Assembly (NCBI GenBank): GCA_949300355.1
Contig: CASGDY010000020.1
Location: 1 to 38,725, forward strand
Length of the DNA: 38,725 nucleotides
Origin: an uncultured Brachyspira sp.
GTDB taxonomy: Bacteria > Spirochaetota > Brachyspiria > Brachyspirales > Brachyspiraceae
Direction: 5' to 3'
Part shown: positions 27,351 through 36,118 of the stretch, in pieces
Position numbering within the stretch: position 1 is the stretch's first letter
Layout: each line of letters opens with the position of its first letter
Program-made: the position numbers and the translations under genes
The notes under the pieces: model-generated
Databases searched by the model: none
What the model was told of the DNA's origin: nothing
Seen by the model: the letters and a program-made list of their open reading frames with translations, nothing else

Positions 27351-27392
27351 TATCAACTTTTTTGCCGCACAAAAAAGTTGCAAAAAACGCAA
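27351..27392. repeat. CAACTTTT hairpin repeat, copy 2
   Basis: CAACTTTTTTG and the complementary AAAAAAGTTG flank CCGCAC, followed by CAAAAAACGCAA. It is the longest and most symmetrical of the three copies. It lies in the gene-free stretch 27139-27674 upstream of argG. Confidence 0.7.
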
Positions 27393-27460
27393 GTACTACA
27401 ACCTTATATTATTACAATATATATTAAATGTGTGATAATACCTAAAATTTAGGTTACCCC

Positions 27461-27576
27461 TTGCCGCAGGCACGCAGAGCGAAGGCGGACTTCGCCTGTG
27501 CCAATACCACAGGCACTTCCTTCGGTCGCAAAAGAACTGGGGGTTGCCGAAGGCACGCACAGCGGAGGACTTAGCC
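27461..27576. repeat. GC-rich island with direct repeat and hairpins
   Basis: This is a conspicuously GC-rich block in AT-rich DNA. Two imperfect direct copies (27461-27496 and 27544-27576) share TTGCCG.AGGCACGCA.AGCG and GGACTT.GCC. Between them CCTGTG (27495-27500) pairs with CACAGG (27508-27513). Each copy also has a small TGCC...GGCA hairpin. The open frame across it on the minus strand is not gene-like. Confidence 0.65.
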
Positions 27577-27674
27577 CCCACAAATAAATCTAATTTTTTA
27601 ACAAATTATAGTCATTTAGTTATATACTACTTTCTAAATAGTAAAGTTGTAAAATCAATTTAATATTATAAATA

Positions 27675-28608
27675 TTATTCTTTTACTATACTGCTCATTA
27701 TAGCCATTTGAGCATGCATTCTGTTTTCTGCCTCTTCATAAATATATTGAGAATTCATATTGAATGCTTATCTCCTCGCCTTTATGTGCAGGCAAACAGT
27801 GAAGTGCTATAGCTCCTTTATTAGCAAGATCAAATAACTCTTTAGCGAGAGTAAAGCCCTTAAATATATTAAGTCTTTTTTCTTTTTCACTCTCCTGTCC
27901 CATAGAAGCCCATACATCTGTATAAACTACATCGGATCCGCTTACTGCCTCTTTTACATCATTAACAATATCAACAGTACATCCTGTATTTTTTGCTATG
28001 TTCTTAGCTACTTCTATAGTTTTTGCATCAGGTTCATAGCCTTTAGGAACTCCTACTTTAATATTAACTCCTAAAGATGTACAGCCTGTTAAAAGACTAT
28101 TGCATACATTATTACCATCGCCTATATATGTTAATGTTAAGCCTTTCAATTTACCGAAATGCTCTTTCATAGTAAATAAATCCGCCATAATCTGACAAGG
28201 ATGTGAAAGATCTGTCAAAGCATTTATAACAGGTACTTTTGAATATTTAGCAAAATCTTCAACATCGCTATGAGCAAAAGTTCTAATCATAATCAAATCG
28301 CAGTATCTGGAAATAACATTAGAACTATCTTCAATACTTTCTCTCTGTCCTAATATAATCTCATCTTGTTTTAATACAAAAGCATCTCCGCCTAATTTCT
28401 TAATTCCTATTTCAAAACTTAAACGAGTCCTCAAACTAGGCTTTGAAAAATACATCACCATAGTTCTATTTTTCATTATATCTATTTCTTCTCTATTTCT
28501 TACCTTTGATTTTAGCTCGAAGGTATAATCAATCAATGCTGATAATTCTTCGCTTGTAAAATCTTCCAAATTAATAAAATGTCTTCCTGATAAATTAACT
28601 TTTTTCAT
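27675..28608 (-). pseudogene. argF: Ornithine carbamoyltransferase gene with C-terminal frameshift
   Basis: ArgF makes citrulline from ornithine and carbamoyl phosphate. The carbamoyl phosphate loop (SLRTR at 58-62), HPCQ at 136-139 and HCLPAH at 270-275 are intact. The frame then runs HKGEEISIQYEF and stops at 27736 with 290 residues, missing the usual last helix. That helix is present in another frame down to a TAA at 27675: YEEAENRMHAQMAIMSS, matching the family ending ..AENRLHAQKA. A small indel (net one extra base, or a loss of two or about eight) near 27755-27775 explains this. CAATAT occurs on both sides of that spot. The missing helix packs on the carbamoyl phosphate domain, so function is probably impaired. 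Confidence 0.88.
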
Positions 28609-28722
28609 AATTTTTTCCCGTTTAAATTTTTATATTATTTTTTTGAGTAATACTATATATCGTTTTTATAATTTTGCAATATTTTTATTTTGATATTTTT
28701 TAAAAAATAAAATATATAAAAA

Positions 28723-28754
28723 AAACGTATAACATAAAACTATGCCATACGTTT
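28723..28754 (-). terminator. Rho-independent terminator of the FlgN-like gene
   Basis: On the minus strand a 14-bp stem (28754-28741 with 28736-28723, two G-U pairs) closes a four-base loop and is followed by a T-run. Confidence 0.88.
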
Positions 28755-28777
28755 AATTAAGATATAAATATTCTATA

Positions 28778-29287
28778 TTAAACTTGCTTATTTACTAATA
28801 CTGATAATTTCCTATTAACAACATGTTCTTTACCTTTGTTGTTATAGCCTACTTTTTTGCTTTCATTTAAAACTTCTTTCATATTTGCAAATAAATCTAA
28901 AGCTTCATCAAAAAGTTTAGGAGCTAATTTATTTAGATGTTTTAATCTAGCCATTAAAGTAACTAATTCAAGACGAAGTGCTGATATTCTAGCTGTCTTA
29001 TTTAATGGTATTCTTCTAATAATATCAGATAATGTTGCTGTTTCTGATAAATGAGGGAATTTATTTAATACTATCAAATCTATTACATTTTCTCTCATTT
29101 TTCTAAGCTCATTAGCTTCAGTCATTTTTTCATTTTGATGATCACAATATAAATGTATATCCTGTAATCTTGTATTGATTATAGAATTAACTTTTTTCTC
29201 TTCATCTTCTAATATTATTTTGTAAACTTCTATTTCTTTAGATAAAAGAATCTCTATTTTTGTAAGTTCTTCGTATAAGTTAAACAT
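28778..29287 (-). CDS. FlgN-like flagellar chaperone
   Basis: This protein of about 169 residues is predicted to be all-helical. It has long amphipathic helices (MFNLYEELTKIEILLSKEIEV, then ILEDEEKKVNSIINTRLQD), a QNEKMTEANELRKMRENVI stretch, and a C-terminal ARLKHLNKLAPKLFDEALDL helix. Length and pattern fit FlgN, the cytoplasmic chaperone for hook-filament junction proteins FlgK and FlgL. The family is divergent, so this is moderate evidence only. I use ATG 29287 because AAAGGTGGT lies just before it; a TTG ten codons upstream is unlikely. A terminator follows. Confidence 0.55.
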   Translation of the reverse strand: MFNLYEELTKIEILLSKEIEVYKIILEDEEKKVNSIINTRLQDIHLYCDHQNEKMTEANELRKMRENVIDLIVLNKFPHLSETATLSDIIRRIPLNKTARISALRLELVTLMARLKHLNKLAPKLFDEALDLFANMKEVLNESKKVGYNNKGKEHVVNRKLSVLVNKQV

Positions 29288-29391
29288 AAATACCACCTTT
29301 AAGTTAAAGCTAATCAAAATTATTAATCAGCTATGTGATAATTTATCGGCAGTTATTATGATTACTTTACATAATTTTTTAAAATATTATG

Positions 29392-30687
29392 TTAATTTTC
29401 TATATCTATAGATTTTATAGCTTCTAAACATATATCTCTGTATGCAGCATCAGAATAAGTAAACCAAGCAAGCAAAGCAAGTTTTTTAGCTGCACAAGCT
29501 ACTGTAATAATATGATCATTATCTTCCAATTCTTTTTCATATACTATACTTTCTATTTTGTCACTTTGAGATTTTATATCAAGTTTTTCACCTTTATCTT
29601 CTCCGGCAATATCTATCTGTTTTAGTACATATTCCATTATTACATCAATCTCTTCATTAGCAAAAGAGTAAACCTGCATAGCTATATATACATTAATATC
29701 TTTGAATTCTATTAAAGATTTATCATTTTTAAATACATTCATACGCATAGGCAGAATAATAGTAAATCCTGCTGCTATAGAATAACGAGCCCTTTCAAGT
29801 TTGAAACCTATTTGAAGAGTTTGCTGATAATTATCAGTTTTTTTGCTTTCTATGAATCTGGCCAAATTTTCATCATCTAAATAATGAGCAATATCTATAA
29901 GTATATCCCAAGGGTATTTCAATGAAGAATCTTTTTTATATGCTTCCTGAAAAGCATACATAATTTTTTTATACATGGTCTTTTCTTTATTGTCAATAGC
30001 TTCTCTGAATGGGAAATAAAGCCAAATCATACTGATAAAACTTTTAAACCAAAATTTGGCATTCATCTCTTCAGTATCCCATAAAAAGAAATCAGCTGCC
30101 AAAGTTAATCTATCTTCTTCATCGGCATCTATAAAGTCAGTAAACCAATTTTTGCCCCAATATCCCAAAGCAGATAAAGCAAAATACTCTTTTTCTATTA
30201 CAGGGTAATTATAAGGCATAGATATCATAAAATTACTGAAGCCTTTATCATGATGCATTATAAGCATTTTAGCATAATCAGCCAAAGAATTAACAAAAAA
30301 TTTCTTTAAAGATTCAAAATCTCTGTTTTTAAAATAACCGCTTGGATCTTTATGAACTGCATCTTCTTTAAACTCTATATCAAGCCTTCTAGCTATTCTA
30401 TCCAAAACACCTACTATAAATCTATGATATCCTGCTCCGAAAGAACCTGTACTTATAGTTATAAATAAGGTGCCTGTTTTGAACTCAAAATATATAGGGT
30501 CAGCAGAAGGGTGAAAAGAATATATAAGAGTATTACCGTCCTCTATTATAGAAAACTCAGAAATCATTACAAGCGGATTAATATTAACTTCATTTAAAGA
30601 AGAAACTATAGCTTTAAACAATCTGTCTTGGTTAGGAATAACCCTTCTATTATCAAATGTCGCTGACAGCAAAAATTCTATATTCAT
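29392..30687 (-). CDS. 431-residue hypothetical protein
   Basis: I do not recognise a family. The protein has no signal peptide or membrane segment. The first 110 residues look alpha/beta (FKTGTLFITISTGSFG, then YHRFIVGVLDRIARRL). The rest is mostly helical and rich in Tyr, Phe and Trp, with clusters such as LGYWGKNWFTDF and FWFKSFISMIWLYFPF. It is probably a cytoplasmic protein. It lies upstream of the FlgN-like gene with a 104-base gap and could be transcribed with it, which would be the only hint of a motility link. The start has a weak ribosome site. Confidence 0.8.
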   Translation of the reverse strand: MNIEFLLSATFDNRRVIPNQDRLFKAIVSSLNEVNINPLVMISEFSIIEDGNTLIYSFHPSADPIYFEFKTGTLFITISTGSFGAGYHRFIVGVLDRIARRLDIEFKEDAVHKDPSGYFKNRDFESLKKFFVNSLADYAKMLIMHHDKGFSNFMISMPYNYPVIEKEYFALSALGYWGKNWFTDFIDADEEDRLTLAADFFLWDTEEMNAKFWFKSFISMIWLYFPFREAIDNKEKTMYKKIMYAFQEAYKKDSSLKYPWDILIDIAHYLDDENLARFIESKKTDNYQQTLQIGFKLERARYSIAAGFTIILPMRMNVFKNDKSLIEFKDINVYIAMQVYSFANEEIDVIMEYVLKQIDIAGEDKGEKLDIKSQSDKIESIVYEKELEDNDHIITVACAAKKLALLAWFTYSDAAYRDICLEAIKSIDIEN

Positions 30688-30830
30688 TTTAATAAAATTC
30701 TACTTATTTTTATATATTTACATTGTACTATAATAACATTTTTTATTATTTTAGCAATATATATTTAATAAAGTTTTATATATAAAATAGTAAAAATAAA
30801 AAATTTAATATGCTTTAATATTATAAATAC

Positions 30831-30859
30831 TTGACTTTTTTTTAATGATATGCTATTAT
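30831..30859 (+). promoter_or_regulatory. Promoter of tRNA-Val
   Basis: TTGACT (30831-30836), 17-base spacer and TATTAT (30854-30859) with a TGC just before it. The predicted start of transcription is about 15 bases before the tRNA. Confidence 0.72.
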
Positions 30860-30880
30860 AAACAAACATTTCAAAAGAAA

Positions 30881-30953
30881 GGGCGATTAGCTCAGCTGGG
30901 AGAGCGGGTGCCTTACAAGCACTAGGTCGGCGGTTCGAGCCCGTCATCGCCCA
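30881..30953 (+). tRNA. tRNA-Val (anticodon TAC)
   Basis: A 73-base cloverleaf. The acceptor stem GGGCGAT pairs with ATCGCCC. The D arm is AGCTCAGCTGGGAGAGC. The anticodon stem GGTGC/GCACT encloses CTTACAA with anticodon TAC. The T arm contains GGTTCGAGCC and the discriminator is A. CCA is not encoded; a T-run follows immediately and may end transcription. Confidence 0.97.
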
Positions 30954-31099
30954 ATTTTTTTACCTCCAGCAAATAAATCTTTTTTAATAAAAGTTCCTAC
31001 TAAATATAATTTTTTTAACGATAATAAATTTGAATTTAATATTAATACATGTTAATATTATGTAAACAAATAATTTTTTAGAGTAATAATAAAAATAAT

Positions 31100-32188
31100 A
31101 TGACAATTTTACAATATGTTTTAGTAATAATAACTATACTAGTAGTACTGGCATTGATAAGTTTTATAATAAAGGCCGGATCCAAATATAAAGTATTTAC
31201 AATAGCTCTTATGACAATAATTGTATCATCTATATCTGCAGTAGGGATAATATACATAAATAATACTAAAGATATAATGTCTAGTTCTGATTTAAAGCAA
31301 ATTCAGCTTGAAGAAGAGAAAAAAAGAATAAGAAAAGATATAATAATAAGACCAGGAGCAATAGAAACTATAGCACTCCATTTAGCATATTCCAATAGGA
31401 TATCGCCCCCTACTATAAAAAATAGGGAATTAGGATTTTACTTAGACGGGATATGGTTTAACTGGGCTAATGGTAAATTATTAACTGATGAAGATATGAC
31501 TAATCAGGATAATTATATACCTTTCGGTTTTTATCCTTATACTGTAGATGGAATGCCTGAAGTGCAGCAAGAAACTCCTGAAAGAACTAAAGAACTTCAG
31601 GAATATTACAAAAGAAGAGTTAATAATACAAAATATATCAATAATAAATTCTTAGATACTCTTTATGACGGAACAAGCGAAAGGAGTATGGTAAAGCATA
31701 TAAGCACAAAAAGTATATTAGGATATAAAGTAAGAGTTCATGATTATGTATATGAACAGCTTTCTAATGTAAGCGTAGAAGTAAAGCTTATAGCTCAAAC
31801 TAATCAGGAAGTTGAAAATTTCCTAGATTCTTTAAAAATAGTGAGCGGATATGTTTGGAAAATAATTTCAAAAAGTGCAAGCAGAAGCTATCATAGTTAT
31901 GGCGTAGCATTTGACACTTTGCCTAAAAAAAATAATGGTAAGCAAATATATTGGGCTTGGACTAGAGTTAATAATAAAGCTTGGTATGCTGTGCCTTATG
32001 ATAAAAGATGGCATCCTCCTAAAGAAGTTGTTAAAGTATTTGAAAAGTATGGTTTTATATGGGGCGGTAAATGGCATAATTATGACACCATACATTTTGA
32101 ATATAGGCCGGAACTCATTATATACAATAAAATTAAAAATGATGAAGATGCCACCTACGAGCTTATAGAGAAATACGGCATATTCTAA
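31100..32188 (+). CDS. M15-family metallopeptidase (D-Ala-D-Ala carboxypeptidase type)
   Basis: This 362-residue membrane-anchored zinc peptidase is probably active on peptidoglycan in the periplasm. Two hydrophobic segments (about 3-25 and 32-53) anchor it. The C-terminal domain has the M15 signature HSYGVAFD (H265 and D272) and HFE at H332, the expected zinc ligands and acid-base residues, plus a WHPPKEVVKVFEKYGFIWGGKW segment typical of the family. Bond specificity (D,D or L,D) cannot be read here. The next gene starts 23 bases later. The ribosome site is weak. Confidence 0.88.
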   Translation: MTILQYVLVIITILVVLALISFIIKAGSKYKVFTIALMTIIVSSISAVGIIYINNTKDIMSSSDLKQIQLEEEKKRIRKDIIIRPGAIETIALHLAYSNRISPPTIKNRELGFYLDGIWFNWANGKLLTDEDMTNQDNYIPFGFYPYTVDGMPEVQQETPERTKELQEYYKRRVNNTKYINNKFLDTLYDGTSERSMVKHISTKSILGYKVRVHDYVYEQLSNVSVEVKLIAQTNQEVENFLDSLKIVSGYVWKIISKSASRSYHSYGVAFDTLPKKNNGKQIYWAWTRVNNKAWYAVPYDKRWHPPKEVVKVFEKYGFIWGGKWHNYDTIHFEYRPELIIYNKIKNDEDATYELIEKYGIF

Positions 32189-32211
32189 AAATAATCTGCA
32201 GAGAAAATGAA

Positions 32212-33909
32212 ATGGATAATACTATATTCACTAAAAATATAGAACTTTTAAATAAAAATAAATACAATTTTAGGGCTGTAAAAAAATTAATAGAATATAA
32301 TACAGCTAATAATAAATATCAATTAAAGCAAGCTAAAAATGATTTGTTTGCTGTTATGTATAATAATAAACCTTTAACTTCTCTATATAATCCTATGGAA
32401 GAAGCTAAAAGATTAATATCTCAATTCATAACAAACAATAATGAACATATAGGAATATTTTTATCTATTGCTTCATTCTTTCATATAGAATATTTTTTAT
32501 CATTAAATGAAAATAACAAAGCAATCATAATAGAAAAAGATATAGAAATAGTTAAGCTTATTTTAGAGAATTTAAAGCCTTCAAATGAAAATATATTAAA
32601 AAATACAATACTCATTTTGAATGAAGATTTAGAAAATATATTGGCATTCTTTAATTTTTATATGAATGATAATGATTCTAAAAAAATAGTTTATATAAGA
32701 CATATAAGAGCTTCAAATATAGATGATGAAACAAGAGAATATTATGACAATGTTAATATATCTCTTGCTAACAGTATAAAAGAAAAATTAATGTCATTAA
32801 CATCTAATTATTATTTTGCTCCTATATGGGCTAGAAATACATTATATAATATGCATTTCAATGAAGGATACTCTATAAAAACATTCTATAATATATTAAA
32901 AAGAGAAACACCTGTTTTATTAGTATCTGCAGGAGCTTCGGCTGATGATTATATAGAAAATATTAAAGAACTATCAAATACTCATTTTGTTATAGTATTA
33001 TCGCATGCTTTTAATAGCTTAATAAAAAATAATATAAAGCCTGATGCTGTTGTATCTACAGACGGAGGTTTTTATTCATCGATACATTTAAAAGAACTTC
33101 TTAAAAAAGAAAATGAAAATATAAATATATTTACTACACATACAGCATACCCTTTTCCTCTTACTCATATAGAAAACAAAAGAATATTTTATTTCTCACA
33201 TGATGAAAGTTTCGAGAAGATATTATATCCTATAAATGATGATGATAATAACAATATATATTTCTATATGGAAGGAAGCGTTATAATGCCTGCTTTAAGA
33301 ATAGCATACATGCTTAATCCTAAATATATATTACTTGCAGGATGTGATTTTTGTCATATTGATGATAAAACGCATTCTAAATATTCAAATGCTTCTGCTC
33401 ATGATTATATTAACAGCAGCAAATTAAAAACTTTTGAATCTGCTAAATATAAAAGACTTAATGATAATCAAAAAATTAAATGTTATGATAATGTTTATAG
33501 AAATACTTCTTCATCACTTTTAAGTTATAAAAATCATTTTGAATCTTTAATTCAAGAAATTTCTGAAAGCACTGATGTTTTTACTTTAACAGTTCAATCT
33601 GCAAGCATAAAAAACGTAAAAATATACAATACTAACAATGTCAATTCTAATAATAAAAATATAGAAATTACAAGCTATTTAAAAGAGAATATAGATAAAG
33701 AAAAATTAGTAAAAGAAATAGACAATTTCATAAATAACATCAACAAGGAAAATATCAATAAAGAAGACTTTAATAACAATATGAAAAATATTGCTGATAT
33801 AATATCGCCTTGGCATGTTGAAAAATTTGAGAAGTCTGTTATAAGCTATGAAGAGTTAAAAAACTATATGAATAAATGGTACAATGATATAAAATTGCTT
33901 ATTTATTAA
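32212..33909 (+). CDS. DUF115/Maf-like motility-associated protein
   Basis: This 565-residue cytoplasmic protein has at its centre (about 232-290) the DUF115 (MptE-like) core: PVLLVSAGASADD, then an IVLSHAF segment and IKPDAVVSTDGG. This core is shared with the Maf flagellin glycosyltransferases and with 6-hydroxymethylpterin pyrophosphokinase-like enzymes. A flanking helical N-terminal region and an Asn/Lys-rich C-terminus complete it. With a FlgN-like gene and flaB in the same window, a role in flagellin modification is plausible but inferred. It is co-transcribed with the M15 peptidase (23-base gap). Confidence 0.8.
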   Translation: MDNTIFTKNIELLNKNKYNFRAVKKLIEYNTANNKYQLKQAKNDLFAVMYNNKPLTSLYNPMEEAKRLISQFITNNNEHIGIFLSIASFFHIEYFLSLNENNKAIIIEKDIEIVKLILENLKPSNENILKNTILILNEDLENILAFFNFYMNDNDSKKIVYIRHIRASNIDDETREYYDNVNISLANSIKEKLMSLTSNYYFAPIWARNTLYNMHFNEGYSIKTFYNILKRETPVLLVSAGASADDYIENIKELSNTHFVIVLSHAFNSLIKNNIKPDAVVSTDGGFYSSIHLKELLKKENENINIFTTHTAYPFPLTHIENKRIFYFSHDESFEKILYPINDDDNNNIYFYMEGSVIMPALRIAYMLNPKYILLAGCDFCHIDDKTHSKYSNASAHDYINSSKLKTFESAKYKRLNDNQKIKCYDNVYRNTSSSLLSYKNHFESLIQEISESTDVFTLTVQSASIKNVKIYNTNNVNSNNKNIEITSYLKENIDKEKLVKEIDNFINNINKENINKEDFNNNMKNIADIISPWHVEKFEKSVISYEELKNYMNKWYNDIKLLIY

Positions 33910-33921
33910 AAATAATAGTTT

Positions 33922-34138
33922 TTAAATATTAGAATTAAAATATAAAAGCGAGTCGTAGCCACCAAGTAGGTTATTGTAGGCTACAACTGCCGTAGGCAGT
34001 GGACTTCGTCGACGAGCATAGCAATAATAATAAATAATAATTTGTAAATATTAGAATTAAAACATAAAAGCGAGTCGTAGCCAGCTAGTGAGTTTACTCA
34101 CTAGCTTATTGTAGGCGTAGACGAGCATAACAATAATA
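33922..34138. repeat. Two copies of a variable-hairpin repeat
   Basis: The gene-free stretch 33910-34256 holds two direct copies, about 33922-34030 and 34043-34138. Both start TAAATATTAGAATTAAAA, then AAAAGCGAGTCGTAGCCA, and end GACGAGCATA.CAATAATAA. The middle differs. Copy 1 has GTAGCC/GGCTAC and CTGCC/GGCAG hairpins; copy 2 has a perfect nine-base stem, GCTAGTGAG-TTTA-CTCACTAGC. The rest of the stretch is plain AT-rich DNA. Confidence 0.78.
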
Positions 34139-34256
34139 AAAAAAATTAATATTTTTTTATTTCTAATACTTTACAAAAAATTAACGAGAATTATAATTAG
34201 TAAACATAATATATAGTTAAATAAAATTATTAAAATACGGGAGAACTAAAAAACAT

Positions 34257-34796
34257 ATGAAAAAAATTGTATTTGTGTTTATAACATTATTAACAATATC
34301 AATACAGGCATTCTCTGCTGCTGTAACAACACATTATAATAATTGGAAAATAAGAAGAATAACCTATAACAATACTGATACAAAAACTGTTACAATGACT
34401 ATAAAAAACAATAATAGTTTAGAAGTATATATAGCAGCTAGAAATAATCAAGTCAGCGTAAGCATAAACTGGTATAAAGATAAAGTAGATGAAAATACTC
34501 CTGTAGTAGAATATAGTTTCAATAATTCACCTTATAAATCTGTAGAGCCTTTTATGAGATCTTCAAGCGATAATTTCGATATATTATATACAATATCACC
34601 TGCTTTCGGAATCATACAGGAGAAAGAAGTTATTGAATTCTTAAGCAGATTAATAAACAGTAAAACTTTATCAATAAAAGCTAGCAGTAATAGTCAGGCA
34701 TATACTATTGATGTTACAGGATTAAAAGAGGCAATGCAGAAAACTGATTTCTCTGGAACTCTATTAGAAAAATATAAGAGTCAGATATTAAAATAA
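34257..34796 (+). CDS. Secreted protein of unknown function
   Basis: This 179-residue protein has a classical signal peptide (MKKIVFVFITLLTISIQAFSA, cleavage likely near residue 21) and no lipobox. The mature part is predicted to be mostly beta strand at first, with two-strand patterns such as TVTMTIKNNNSLEVYIAA and VSVSINWY, then a helical C-terminus (LLEKYKSQILK). It is likely periplasmic. I recognise no family. GGGAG precedes the ATG. It is alone between two repeat-filled stretches. Confidence 0.8.
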   Translation: MKKIVFVFITLLTISIQAFSAAVTTHYNNWKIRRITYNNTDTKTVTMTIKNNNSLEVYIAARNNQVSVSINWYKDKVDENTPVVEYSFNNSPYKSVEPFMRSSSDNFDILYTISPAFGIIQEKEVIEFLSRLINSKTLSIKASSNSQAYTIDVTGLKEAMQKTDFSGTLLEKYKSQILK

Positions 34797-34821
34797 TAAA
34801 ACTAAAAATTTTGACTTTATC

Positions 34822-35017
34822 ACCGCACGCAGAGCAAAACTAATAATATAATTTTAATAATAATTCAAATTTTATTATATTATAAAATTAAGTTCATCGT
34901 GCGTTAAATAGATTATAAATCTATTTAAAACTTGGGCGGGTGCTAAATTTATAATCAAGCTTTAAAGATAATTAAGATTGAAACTCAAGATAAAGCTATA
35001 AACTTTAAAGGGCGGGG
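34822..35017 (+). repeat. GC-rich nested inverted repeat, copy B (left outer arms missing)
   Basis: Part of the gene-free stretch 34797-35401. It has ACCGCACG (34822-34829) and CATCGTGCGTTAAA in the centre, then AAAACTTGGGCGGGTGC (34927-34943) and GGGCGGGG (35010-35017). The left arms seen in copies A, D and E are absent. Copy C follows in the same orientation. Confidence 0.72.
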
Positions 35018-35044
35018 TATGTAAGTAATCTCTTTATTTATTTT

Positions 35045-35082
35045 TATCAACTTTTCCCGCCGCAAAAGTTGCAAAAGTGCAA
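35045..35082. repeat. CAACTTTT hairpin repeat, copy 3
   Basis: CAACTTTT and the complementary AAAAGTTG flank CCCGCCGC, followed by CAAAAGTGCAA. It sits between nested-repeat copies B and C. Confidence 0.68.
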
Positions 35083-35139
35083 TTTATAATTAACATAAAC
35101 TATATTATTTTTATTAACATTATATTATAAATTTAGTTT

Positions 35140-35262
35140 ACTGTACGTTAAATAGATTATAAATCTAATTAAAACTTGGGCGGGTGCTAAAATTTCTAAT
35201 GAAGCTATAAATATAATTAAGATAAAAACTTAGGATAAAGCAGAAAATTTTAAAGGGCGGGG
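35140..35262 (+). repeat. GC-rich nested inverted repeat, copy C (right half only)
   Basis: It repeats the right half of copy B: CTGTACGTTAAATAGATT, AAAACTTGGGCGGGTGC (35171-35187), then AAAGGGCGGGGTATGTAAGTAAT. The two are close in sequence and direct in orientation, consistent with a local duplication. Confidence 0.7.
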
Positions 35263-35332
35263 TATGTAAGTAATTCTTTAAAGTTAATTTTATTCACTTC
35301 ATTTAGAAAAATAATTAAACTATAAACATATT

Positions 35333-35390
35333 AAAGTTATACTGTGAATATATAAAATTAAAACATTCCTAATAAACACAGCATAACTTT
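35333..35390 (-). terminator. Long hairpin after the LUD gene, terminator-like
   Basis: Fourteen-base arms (35333-35346 and 35377-35390) pair fully on the minus strand with one G-U. The loop is 30 bases and there is no T-run, so it may be an mRNA 3' end stabiliser rather than a classical terminator. Confidence 0.45.
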
Positions 35391-35401
35391 ATAAATAAAA
35401 A

Positions 35402-36034
35402 TTAAAATCCTAATTCTTCATCTATAAATATAATATGTATTCTCTCTTTTATATGGCATTTATTAACTATAATTGTATAAGCACATAATCTTTTTTCTAT
35501 ATCGCAATTTTCTTCATCGCAAACCATATCACCTACACAGCAAGGATTATCCACTTTAAATCTTACAGAATTTTCACCAGCTGCAATGCTTCTTACTCTT
35601 TTTATGGCATCTTCAACTGTATCACAAACTTTATTCCTTCCAACAATTAAAAATACTTTTTTAGGTCCGTAAATAGTAGCAGCTACCCTATTTCCGCCTC
35701 CGTCTGTTGATACTATATCACCATTCTTTGTTATTGCATTGGCTGAACATAAATAAACATCAGATGTAAAAGCTTTAATCTCTGCTTCAGCTTTTAATTC
35801 TTTATTATTTCTGTCTACAAAATTTTTATAGTTTTTTAAACACTCCAATATACCCATTTGATTAACTGAGGTACTTCCTCCAAAGGTAATAGTATAGTCT
35901 TCTTTAATAAGAGATAATACAAACTTTTTAGCTTCTTCTTTGTTAGAAAAAAAATCAAATGCAAAGCCTTTTTTATTGAATTTGTCTTTTAAAACTAAAG
36001 ATAATTTTTGAAAATATTCTTCCTGAACTGTCAT
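35402..36034 (-). CDS. LUD-domain protein (lactate utilisation LutC-like)
   Basis: This 210-residue protein has the LUD domain pattern: ITFGGSTSVNQMGI near residue 50-63, DVYLCSANAITKNGDIVSTDGGGNRVAATIYGPKKVFLIVG in the middle (spread over about 92-132), and a C-terminal cysteine group (NPCCVGDMVCDEENCD). In LutC-like proteins the domain takes part in lactate or ureidoglycolate metabolism, but single-domain forms of this type have no settled reaction. GAGGGA precedes the ATG. It is monocistronic and flanked by repeats. Confidence 0.85.
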   Translation of the reverse strand: MTVQEEYFQKLSLVLKDKFNKKGFAFDFFSNKEEAKKFVLSLIKEDYTITFGGSTSVNQMGILECLKNYKNFVDRNNKELKAEAEIKAFTSDVYLCSANAITKNGDIVSTDGGGNRVAATIYGPKKVFLIVGRNKVCDTVEDAIKRVRSIAAGENSVRFKVDNPCCVGDMVCDEENCDIEKRLCAYTIIVNKCHIKERIHIIFIDEELGF

Positions 36035-36118
36035 AAAAATCCCTCACTTACTTTTAAACTTTAATTTAGTATAGTACAAGTAATATTTTTTTCAAGCAAA
36101 TAAAATTTTATTCTAATT

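Noticed and set aside
27396-27581. 61-residue minus-strand frame across the GC-rich island
   Set aside because: It lies within repeats and hairpins, has no ribosome site, and its Cys/Arg/Trp-rich composition is unlike the neighbouring proteins.
29288-29317. TTG start for the FlgN-like gene
   Set aside because: No ribosome site, and the AAAGGTGGT sequence sits before the ATG at 29287.
30765-30947. 60-residue minus-strand frame
   Set aside because: It overlaps the tRNA-Val gene in antisense; no ribosome site.
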